Notes under the pieces: generated by a model
Told to the model about the DNA's origin: nothing
What the model saw: the letters and a program-made list of their open reading frames with translations, nothing else
Database searches by the model: none
Made by a program: the position numbers and the translations under genes
DNA from: Mycobacterium sp. D16R12
GTDB lineage: Bacteria; Actinomycetota; Actinomycetes; Mycobacteriales; Mycobacteriaceae
Assembly: GCF_002013465.1 (NCBI RefSeq)
Contig: NZ_MAFC01000011.1
Location: 1 to 62,141 of the forward strand
Direction of reading: 5' to 3'
DNA length: 62,141 nt
Shown: positions 34,626 to 43,323 of the stretch, piece by piece
Numbering within the stretch: the first letter of the stretch is position 1
How the letters are laid out: each line of letters starts with the position of its first letter

Positions 34626-35267
34626 GTGGTTGACCCGTGGATGCAGGCGTACATGCCGACGCCTGTTCGTCGTCGGTGGCCGAAGATTGTGGGTTGGATC
34701 GTTGTCGGTGTGGTCGCTGTCGTGGCGTGGTGTGTGATGGCTGGTTTCGGTGTGATGTGGGTCCTGAAAATGCAGCATGCCCGCAGGGTCGTGCCCGCCG
34801 CAGAGACCGCTCACACCGATTTTTCCACGATCAAGGGCCAATTCCCGGCCAATACCGTCACCATCAACCCAGACTTCCCCGTCCACTCATGCGCGCATTT
34901 GTATGCCTCCGAGAAGACTTGGCGTTTAGGAAAGGCTGAATGCGGGGCTCCCGAGGACAACTACATCGTGGTCCAGCAGACACGGAACCGGGACGAATGT
35001 ATCGCTGACGCCGATTACAAGTTCTGGAGCACAACCGCTGACGGCCACGACTACGCCGTATGCATGGACTATCACTGGATACGGGACACGTGCCTGAGCA
35101 TCACTAAGGAAGATTCGCACCGTGCCAGCTGCGACGACGCCTCACAACCAGGCAGAGAGAAACCCGTCAGGCTGGTCCTGGACACCACGAATCTCTTCCG
35201 CTGCCCTGACGGCGGATTCGCCCACCCGGTACGCAAATTCTCCGTCTGCACCCAGACGCAGAAATAG
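34626..35267 (+). CDS. Membrane-anchored LppU-like Cys-rich protein, copy 2
   Basis: The 213-residue paralogue of the previous gene has no lipobox. It is held by one transmembrane segment (about residues 23-46, IVGWIVVGVVAVVAWCVMAG), and its extracytoplasmic domain has the same cysteine spacing and the ending RCPDGGFAHPVRKFSVCTQ. The GTG start directly follows the previous TAG. The two anchors (lipid and TM) on one domain suggest a pair that works together, perhaps as a complex at the cell surface. Confidence 0.78.
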   Translation: MVDPWMQAYMPTPVRRRWPKIVGWIVVGVVAVVAWCVMAGFGVMWVLKMQHARRVVPAAETAHTDFSTIKGQFPANTVTINPDFPVHSCAHLYASEKTWRLGKAECGAPEDNYIVVQQTRNRDECIADADYKFWSTTADGHDYAVCMDYHWIRDTCLSITKEDSHRASCDDASQPGREKPVRLVLDTTNLFRCPDGGFAHPVRKFSVCTQTQK

Positions 35268-35311
35268 CCCGCCCCGTTGCACACTGGGTGTGTTGTGGTT
35301 AGCATCGCGGC

Positions 35312-35413
35312 ATGTCCGATGGGGTGTTGGGGGTATCGCCTGAAGAGTTGCAGCGGGTATCGCGTTTGATCGCGTCCACGGCTGCTTGTCTGGCCTATTC
35401 AAGATCGAACTAA
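35312..35413 (+). pseudogene. N-terminal fragment, possibly of a WXG100/T7SS-like gene
   Basis: The 33-residue frame MSDGVLGVSPEELQRVSRL continues to a premature stop. It reads like the first helix of a type VII secretion substrate or related element-encoded protein. It is followed by about 300 bp with no coding pattern. The assignment is weak. Confidence 0.35.
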
Positions 35414-35718
35414 AACCGCCAGCACCTAAAGACACTGTCCGGTGCCGACGTACTGACTGTATTGGCAGCTGCACCTTGGCGGCATGCCTCGAGTGCCCAT
35501 GGCGCGCCGTTGTCCGCCATGAATGCGCCTTGCTCCGACCCAAGCCTATCGACTCTTCCTGCCGTTCGCGGACGGAAGCCGGGGTAGGGCTACTTTGACC
35601 CGACAAAAATCAAGATCGAATGGAAGTAGATTTTCTCAGCGAGGCAGCACGGCCTGATTTGCTCTCTGCTCGATTTGTTCGGTTGGAACAAACATCACAT
35701 AGCTAAAAATGGTCGCAG

Positions 35719-36046
35719 ATGGTTCACCCAAACGCGCCTTTCCACTGTGGTGGGTTCAAGCTGTTCACGAAATCTCATGAGGGGTCGGCGGTGATCAGGG
35801 ACGCCATTGCAGCTGCGTTAGCCGCGCGGGATGCCGCCGATGAGGCTGAGCCACGCCGCCTGAAGCCACAGGACGGATGGCCTGCCGTTTCCTAGGCCGG
35901 TATGGCCTGTATCGCGGGTGTGCAGACTTTCCGAGCAGGCGTGCCATGAAGTCGAAGCGGAGGCGGTCGGCGACGGGTTCATGATTAACCCGGACGGATC
36001 GGTGAGCACGGACGACGACACCGACCCTACTGACGAGCAAGCGTAG
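35719..36046 (+). pseudogene. Frame-broken remnant of an alanine/acid-rich protein
   Basis: Two overlapping frames read like one gene: 35719-35895 (ends ALAARDAADEAEPRRLKP then stop) and 35864-36046 (CRLSEQACHEVEAEAVGDGF, then MINPDGSVSTDDDTDPTD). The second part has the pattern seen after the helical region of some ESX-like proteins (GF-I-PDGSV). The pair could be the middle and end of the gene whose start is at 35312. The joining is inference. Confidence 0.35.
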
Positions 36047-36055
36047 CTAGGCTCT

Positions 36056-36562
36056 GTGTCTAACGTGCTGTCTGTAGCTGCAATCTTGATAAGTATTCTG
36101 AGTTTGATAATCAGTTGGTCAGAGCACAAACTCAATAAGAGAAAACCTGTCGATGATGAGCAACTACGTCTGCGGCGGGAACTGCGCACGCATTTGGATA
36201 CAATCTACGATGCTGCAAAAGATGGTATAACAATTGATTACCGGCCAGTTCTAGAAAACCTGGTAGCCGAAAAATATAACTACGTCGATGCATTGAGCAG
36301 AATATTGGCAAACGGCATAGCCGGGCCGATTAAGATTGAATACCAAGCAGGAGTGCGTTGGAATCCCAGATCTTACAAGTCCGACCCACTGAGAGAGGAC
36401 ATAGACTCCCTGAAAAGCGAGATTATCGGAATTAGATACCCAGATGCTCCTACCAAAGAAAGCTTCTCATCAGTAAATAGTCAACGCATGCGAATAGTGG
36501 GGAAGATTCGCGTCATACGCGAGCGCCTCAATGACATCGACGGCGGAAAATCCCGCGAGTGA
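36056..36562 (+). CDS. Small membrane-anchored protein of unknown function
   Basis: The 168-residue protein has one N-terminal hydrophobic helix (about residues 3-21) and a charged, mostly helical cytosolic part. The codon use is far more AT-rich than in the flanking core genes. The GTG start is 10 bp after the pseudogene. No family is recognised; proteins of this kind are common on prophages and islands, some in defence, but nothing here supports a specific role. Confidence 0.6.
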   Translation: MSNVLSVAAILISILSLIISWSEHKLNKRKPVDDEQLRLRRELRTHLDTIYDAAKDGITIDYRPVLENLVAEKYNYVDALSRILANGIAGPIKIEYQAGVRWNPRSYKSDPLREDIDSLKSEIIGIRYPDAPTKESFSSVNSQRMRIVGKIRVIRERLNDIDGGKSRE

Positions 36563-36625
36563 TCGCCGTCCAACTACACCGAAGCTTTCCTGAACTGGAC
36601 AAAACGCACCTGGCACCACAGCACG

Positions 36626-36922
36626 TTAGTCCTCTTCTGCCAACACCCGGTACACCGTCGCACGACTAACGCCCACGGCCTCGGCCGTCGTGGCGGCCGT
36701 TTGCCCGGTTGCATGCAGGCGCTTAGCTAACGCGATTTTCTCCGAGCTAAGGGCCTTAGGTCGCCCCACATGCAAACCTCGCGCCTTGCGTGCCTCACTG
36801 GCGGCCCTGCGCCGTTCCTTGCCCAGCTCTAGCTCCAATTCGGCCAGACTGGCTAAGACTCCGGCGATCATGCGCCCCGTTGCGTTACCGGTGTCGATGC
36901 CTCGATGCACGTGCTGACCGCT
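36626..36922 (-). pseudogene. Truncated serine recombinase (resolvase/invertase C-terminus)
   Basis: The frame encodes the long helix and DNA-binding end of a Hin/Tn3-type recombinase: GIDTGNATGRM, LAELELELGKERRRAASEARKARG, GRPKALSSEKI and the HTH VSRATVYRVL. The catalytic N-terminal domain (with the nucleophilic Ser) is absent; a TGA precedes SGQHVHRGIDT in frame. It lies 92 bp from the tRNA-Arg gene. It cannot catalyse recombination. Confidence 0.82.
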
Positions 36923-37013
36923 TCATGGCAGCACGCGTTACCCACTGCGGGCTGCCTGCGGGCCAAACTTAATATTTGGGCTGTAATTATGGTGAAAAAC
37001 ACCATCTGAACTG

Positions 37014-37087
37014 CGCCCCCGGCAGGAATCGAACCTGCGACCTAGGGATTAGAAGGCCCTTGCTCTATCCGACTGAGCTACGGAGGC
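37014..37087 (-). tRNA. tRNA-Arg (anticodon TCT)
   Basis: On the minus strand the 74-nt gene folds as a cloverleaf: acceptor GCCTCCG with CGGGGGC (one G-U), D arm GCTC/GAGC, anticodon loop CTTCTAA (TCT, reads AGA), T arm GCAGG TTCGATT CCTGC. CCA is not encoded. The 31-39 pair of the anticodon stem is C-T, a mismatch. The 3' half is the integration target of the island. Confidence 0.9.
37021..37058. repeat. Right attachment site within tRNA-Arg
   Basis: It is the partner of the 38-bp copy at 30199-30236. It covers the T arm, variable loop and anticodon stem of the intact tRNA. Confidence 0.88.
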
Positions 37088-37160
37088 ATGTGGCGCTAGC
37101 CGGATGGGAGTCTATCGAACCGGTGGCGGTGTAGATCGCATCTCGCCATACCCTTGACTG

Positions 37161-39167
37161 GTGACGACCACCCCCACCGCCAGGAAGACCGATTCGCCGA
37201 TCTGGACGATCGTCGTCGGTCTCGCGGTACTGGCGGGCCTGGTCGCGGCCACCATCGGCGCGCTGTCACTGACGGAGGCCCTGCTCGCGACGGGTCTGCC
37301 CAACCCCGGTCCTGTCACCTCCTATGGTCTGCCGTTCGTGCGCGCGGCCGCCGAAATCGCTGCCGTTGTCGCCGTCGGCGCCTTCCTGGTCGCGGCCTTC
37401 TTTGTGCCACCGCAGTCCAGCGGCGTGCTCGATGTGGACGGCTACCGCTCACTGCGCCTCGGTACGGCGGCATCGGCCGCACTTGCAGTGCTCTCGGCGG
37501 TCATGGTGCCACTGTCGATATCCGACGTCGCCGGTCAGCCGATGAGCGATTTCGGCCTCGGAGAGCTGTGGACACTGGCAGGTGAGATCGAAACGGTGAA
37601 CGCCTGGCGCTGGATGGCCTTCATCGCCGCCGCTGTCGCGATCGCCAGCCGGGTCGTGCTGCGCTGGTCGTGGACACCGGTCCTGGTGCTCGGATCGGTG
37701 GGCACATTGATGCCGCTGGCGGTGGTGGGGCATTCGGCAACCGGCGGCGCACACGACCTGGGCACCAACAGCCTCATCATCCATCTGGTATCAGCGGCGC
37801 TGTGGGCCGGTGGCTTGGTCGCGTTGCTGGTCCACGCGCTGCGTGGCGGCGGCTATCTCGACGTGGCCGCGCGTCGATTCTCGACGCTGGCGCTGTGGTG
37901 CTACGTCGCGATCGGGCTCAGCGGAATCATCAACGCGCTTATCCGGGTGCAGCTTTCGGACCTGTTCAGCACCCGCTACGGCTGGCTGCTGGTGGGCAAG
38001 GCCACCGCGCTGCTGGTTCTGGGCGTCCTGGGGTATCTGCAACGCCGTTCGGCGATAACGGCATTGAGCGAGGAACCGCAGAATCGTCGGCCGCTGATCC
38101 GGCTCGCAGGCATTGAAGCAGTCATCTTCGCGGTGACTTTCGGTATCGCCGTCGGCCTCGGCCGTACCCCGCCACCGCCGCCGGTCAACCTCAACCCCTC
38201 GCCGGTCGAGGTCGCCATCGGCTACACGCTCGACGGTCCGCCGACCCCGCAGCGACTGATGTTCGACTGGCGCTTCGATCTCATCTTCGGAACGGCCGCC
38301 CTCGTTTTCGCGATCACCTATCTGGTGGGTGTCCGCCGCCTCAAGGTCCGCGGCGACGCCTGGCCGGTGGGGCGCACTATTGCCTGGCTGTCTGGCTGTG
38401 CCTTCCTGCTCATCGCCACATCGTCGGGTGTCGGCCGGTACATGCCCGCGATGTTCAGCATGCACATGGTCGCGCACATGATGCTCTCGATGCTGGTGCC
38501 CGTGCTGCTGGTCCTCGGTGGTCCCATCACGCTGCTGTTGCGCGTGCTACCCGCTGCGGGCAAGGGCGATCCGCCGGGGTTGCGGGAGTGGGTGCAGATG
38601 TTGTTGCACAGCAGCTTCTCCCGCTTCCTGACGCACCCGCTGGTGGCGACGTCGCTGTTCATCGGCGGGTTCTATGGCCTGTACTTGAGTGGGCTCTACG
38701 ACGCCGCCGTTGACGTGCACGCCGCGCACCTGGCGATGAATCTGCACTTCCTGCTCAGCGGATACCTGTTCTATTGGGTGGTCATTGGTATCGACCCGTC
38801 GCCGCGGCGGCTGCCGCCGGTCGCCAAGCTGGGCATCGTGCTGGTGTCGCTGCCTCTTCACGCTTTCTTCGGCGTCATTCTGATGGGCACGAAATCGATT
38901 CTGGGCGAGAAGTTTTACAGCAATCTGGCCCTGCCGTGGCGGATCGACCTGGCTTCCGACCAACACATGGGCGGCGCCATCACCTGGGCGACGGGGGAGC
39001 TGCCGCTGCTGGTGGTCATGATCGCCCTGGTCATCCAGTGGTCGCGTTCGGATGAGCGGCTGGCCCGCAGACAGGACCGCGCCGCCGACCGGGACGACGA
39101 CGCCGACCTGGCCGCCTATAACGCCATGCTCGCGAAAATGGCTCAGCTGGACGAGAACTCGCGCTAG
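37161..39167 (+). CDS. CopD/CtaG fusion membrane protein (Rv0102-like)
   Basis: The 668-residue protein has about 14 to 16 transmembrane helices. The N-terminal half is CopD-like (VSAALWAGGLVALLVHAL), linked by a Pro-rich segment (TPPPPPVNLNPSP) to a caa3_CtaG domain (MFSMHMVAHMMLSM, HLAMNLHFLLSGYLFYW, HAFFGVILMG). CtaG-like domains assist copper delivery to cytochrome oxidase and CopD helps copper uptake. The whole fusion matches M. tuberculosis Rv0102. The GTG start is 73 bp after the tRNA 5' end. Confidence 0.85.
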   Translation: MTTTPTARKTDSPIWTIVVGLAVLAGLVAATIGALSLTEALLATGLPNPGPVTSYGLPFVRAAAEIAAVVAVGAFLVAAFFVPPQSSGVLDVDGYRSLRLGTAASAALAVLSAVMVPLSISDVAGQPMSDFGLGELWTLAGEIETVNAWRWMAFIAAAVAIASRVVLRWSWTPVLVLGSVGTLMPLAVVGHSATGGAHDLGTNSLIIHLVSAALWAGGLVALLVHALRGGGYLDVAARRFSTLALWCYVAIGLSGIINALIRVQLSDLFSTRYGWLLVGKATALLVLGVLGYLQRRSAITALSEEPQNRRPLIRLAGIEAVIFAVTFGIAVGLGRTPPPPPVNLNPSPVEVAIGYTLDGPPTPQRLMFDWRFDLIFGTAALVFAITYLVGVRRLKVRGDAWPVGRTIAWLSGCAFLLIATSSGVGRYMPAMFSMHMVAHMMLSMLVPVLLVLGGPITLLLRVLPAAGKGDPPGLREWVQMLLHSSFSRFLTHPLVATSLFIGGFYGLYLSGLYDAAVDVHAAHLAMNLHFLLSGYLFYWVVIGIDPSPRRLPPVAKLGIVLVSLPLHAFFGVILMGTKSILGEKFYSNLALPWRIDLASDQHMGGAITWATGELPLLVVMIALVIQWSRSDERLARRQDRAADRDDDADLAAYNAMLAKMAQLDENSR

Positions 39168-39199
39168 TTCGTAGATGAGCCGCTTGCGCGAAGACCGTT

Positions 39200-40810
39200 C
39201 TAAATCGCGCCCGCGGCGATGGCGGCGGGCCAGCTGCCGTGCTCGCTGATGTCGATACCGGCCTGCGCGGCGGCGCCATCACAGCCGAACCCGGTACGCC
39301 ACACACCGTCATCGCATTCGACCTTGCCCAGCAGCATCGGCTCGGGCAGCTGCGCGAGGAAGGTACCCAGTGCGGCGGGGGACAGGCGCCAGATTTCTCC
39401 GGCGATACTTACCCCATCCTCTTCTGAGCGAGTGAGCCCGGGCTTCGGAGGCGTGGTGCGCAGCGCCGCCATCCGATACCTCGGCGCGGTGCGGACCGGC
39501 CCGACCCAGCGCGCGCCCAGATCGGTGAGCTGAAATTCCAGCGGGCCGCCCTTGAGATGGGCCCCGAACACCGCGAGCTCATGGGACAAGGTGATCGCTG
39601 CCGGCCAAACATCTTGTTCGGCAGCATCTCCGGTGACCAGTGCGGCGATGTCTAAGGCCACCGCGTCATCGAAGGCGCGCGCCAGCACGGTCACCCCGAA
39701 TTGGGCCTCACCGGCGACTCCCGCGGGCACCGCCACCGCGCACAGGTCGAACAGATTGCAGAAGTTGGTGTAGGTCCCCATCGTCGCGTTGACGCCAATC
39801 GGATCGGCCTGCACCTGTTCGATCGTCGGATGCAACGGCGCGGTGGGCACCAGCAGCGCGTCCGCGCCCGCCAGGGTGGACATGGCCTCTTCGCGTAGAC
39901 GCTGCACCTCGGCGCGGTCGCGCACCAGACGATGTGCGGGGATATCGCGTGCACCCGAAATAATCTGCGCAACAGTAGGATCGAGCGCCGCCTCGGGACT
40001 GGCGTCGACGAATTCGCCGACGGCGGCGTAGCGTTCGCTGACCAGCGCGCCCTCGTACAGCAGCTTTGCGGCGGCGAGGAACGGCGCCAGATCGATCTCG
40101 ACGATCGTCGCTCCTGTCGCGCGAAGATGCTCTACGGCCGCGTGAAAAGCGTTGCGCCACACGTCGTCGAGGGCAGGCAGTTCACGCGGAACGGCGATGG
40201 TGGGCTGTGGGGGTGCTGCCAGTCGGGTGTTGGCGGGCCACAGCCGGGGACCTGCCGCGGCACCTATGGCGGCCATCGCGAGATTGGCGGTGCCCAGCGT
40301 GCGGGCGAAAATGGTCACACAGTCATAGGATTCGCAGGCGGGGACCACGCCCTGGGTGGAGACAACGCCGACAGTCGGTTTGATCCCGACGATGCCCTGC
40401 AGACCTGCGGGCACCCGCCCGGATCCCGCGGTGTCGGTGCCGATCGCGATATCGGCCTCGCCGGTTGCGACAGCCACCGCGGATCCCGAACTGGAACCGC
40501 CGCTGATGTATTCGGGGCGGCGCGAGTCCGATACCGCGCCATACGGGGAGCGCGTCCCCACAAGCCCGGTCGCGAATTGATCGAGGTTGGTCTTGCCCAC
40601 CACGGTGGCGCCCGCCGCGCGCAACGCCGCGACCGCCGGTGCGTCACGCTCGGGAATGTATGCGTACTCGGGGCAGGCGGCGGTGGTGGGCACGCCCCCC
40701 ACGTCCACGTTGTCCTTCACCGCGAGTCGAACACCGGCCAACGGGCCTGATGAGCCCTGCAATTCGGCGGAGATTTCGTCCTCGGGGCGGTGCATGATCC
40801 AAACCGTCAT
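39200..40810 (-). CDS. atzF: Allophanate hydrolase (amidase signature family)
   Basis: The 536-residue protein has an amidase-signature N-terminal domain with the catalytic Lys (LAVKDNVDV), cis-Ser in GGSSSGSA and the nucleophile region GTDTAGSGRVPA. A C-terminal domain of about 130 residues (GAHLKGGPLEFQLTDLGARW, ending AAIAAGAI) is specific to AtzF. It splits allophanate to ammonia and CO2 in urea degradation via urea carboxylase, but no carboxylase is in the window. The ATG at 40810 fits the family start. Confidence 0.88.
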   Translation of the reverse strand: MTVWIMHRPEDEISAELQGSSGPLAGVRLAVKDNVDVGGVPTTAACPEYAYIPERDAPAVAALRAAGATVVGKTNLDQFATGLVGTRSPYGAVSDSRRPEYISGGSSSGSAVAVATGEADIAIGTDTAGSGRVPAGLQGIVGIKPTVGVVSTQGVVPACESYDCVTIFARTLGTANLAMAAIGAAAGPRLWPANTRLAAPPQPTIAVPRELPALDDVWRNAFHAAVEHLRATGATIVEIDLAPFLAAAKLLYEGALVSERYAAVGEFVDASPEAALDPTVAQIISGARDIPAHRLVRDRAEVQRLREEAMSTLAGADALLVPTAPLHPTIEQVQADPIGVNATMGTYTNFCNLFDLCAVAVPAGVAGEAQFGVTVLARAFDDAVALDIAALVTGDAAEQDVWPAAITLSHELAVFGAHLKGGPLEFQLTDLGARWVGPVRTAPRYRMAALRTTPPKPGLTRSEEDGVSIAGEIWRLSPAALGTFLAQLPEPMLLGKVECDDGVWRTGFGCDGAAAQAGIDISEHGSWPAAIAAGAI

Positions 40811-40996
40811 GTCAAGGAAGGTACGGGTGGTCGGACCTATCGGCCAGTTGTCCCCAATCCGACACTCATCCACAGCCGCCGCTCGAACACACCCACATGT
40901 GACCGCGGTGTCGGTGCATGCCGGGTTACTGGAGTCACCAAGAGCGCCGGATCGGCGGTGCTGAGAACAGATACAGAGATAGGAAAGGCACGGACC

Positions 40997-41479
40997 ATGT
41001 TTGAAACTCCAGTGACTGTGATCGGATCCATCGTCGGGGATCTCAAGCGACGCCAGGTGGGCTCCGACGAGATGATCAAGTTCCGCGTCGCCAGTAATGC
41101 ACGCCGTCGGCGCGAGGACGGTAGTTGGGTGAATTCGAACTCACTCTTCATCAATGTCACCTGCTGGGGCCGGCTGGTCACCGGGGTGGGCGCCGCGTTG
41201 GGAAAGGGTGCGCCGGTGATCGTGCACGGTTATCTGCACACCAGCGAGTTCGAGGACAAGGACGGCAACCGCCGTCAGGTCACGGAGATGAAGGCGATCG
41301 CCGTTGGGCCTGATCTGTCGCGGACCATCGCCCGGATAGAGAAGGCGGGGTACACCGGCAAGCAGGAGGATGCCGACGCAGCGGAGCAACCCGAACCGGG
41401 TGCCGAGGAGCCCACGGCCGAGCTCTCGGAAACGGACGAGAGCAGCGAGGAGTCGGGAAACCTGCGCTTGAGTGCTTGA
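40997..41479 (+). CDS. ssbB: Single-stranded DNA-binding protein, secondary paralogue
   Basis: The 160-residue protein has the OB fold of bacterial SSB (VTVIGSIVGDLKRR, LFINVTCWGRLV, VHGYLHTSEFEDKDGNRRQV) but a shortened C-terminus ending GNLRLSA, without the acidic DDDIPF tip of main SSB. This matches Rv2478c, the second mycobacterial SSB, thought to act under stress or recombination. AGGAAAGG stands 6-10 bases before the ATG. ettA follows. Confidence 0.88.
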   Translation: MFETPVTVIGSIVGDLKRRQVGSDEMIKFRVASNARRRREDGSWVNSNSLFINVTCWGRLVTGVGAALGKGAPVIVHGYLHTSEFEDKDGNRRQVTEMKAIAVGPDLSRTIARIEKAGYTGKQEDADAAEQPEPGAEEPTAELSETDESSEESGNLRLSA

Positions 41480-41494
41480 TCCCGAGCTGACACC

Positions 41495-41512
41495 GGCGAC
41501 CGCGCGGTCGCC
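41495..41512. terminator. 18-bp perfect palindrome after ssbB
   Basis: GGCGACCGCGCGGTCGCC reads the same on both strands and can form a 7-bp GC-rich hairpin 15 bp after the ssbB stop. TCTCACC follows. It is probably a terminator for ssbB. Confidence 0.6.
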
Positions 41513-41532
41513 TCTCACCTAGGATGGTTCGG

Positions 41533-41560
41533 GCAGCTCACAAGAATGGTCGTGAGCTGC
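41533..41560 (+). promoter_or_regulatory. Hairpin in the ettA leader
   Basis: GCAGCTCAC pairs with GTGAGCTGC (9 bp) around a 10-nt loop. It is 36 bp before the ettA ATG, whose ribosome site (GAGGAGAGG) is unusually far from the start (about 13 bp). The hairpin may affect translation or be part of terminator read-through control. Confidence 0.45.
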
Positions 41561-41596
41561 GGCTAAAGAACTTAGAGGAGAGGCGACAGCGCGGCT

Positions 41597-43270
<1,674 letters not shown>

Positions 43271-43323
43271 GGTGAGATTGCGTGCCGAAACCCGGCATGC
43301 AAACTCGGCCAGGAGCGTTCTGC

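Larger units (their letters stand above)
30199..37058. mobile_element. Genomic island integrated in tRNA-Arg(TCT), decayed
   Basis: A 38-bp copy of the tRNA-Arg 3' half (30199-30236, one mismatch) and the intact tRNA (37021-37058 in the same direction) bound about 6.8 kb of lower-GC DNA. This is the classic footprint of site-specific integration at a tRNA 3' end. Inside are a RepA-like ATPase, a secreted GH19-type enzyme, three envelope lipoprotein or membrane genes, gene debris, a small membrane protein and a truncated serine recombinase near the right end. No full integrase, relaxase or phage structural gene is seen. It is probably a relic of a plasmid-like or conjugative element. Confidence 0.85.
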
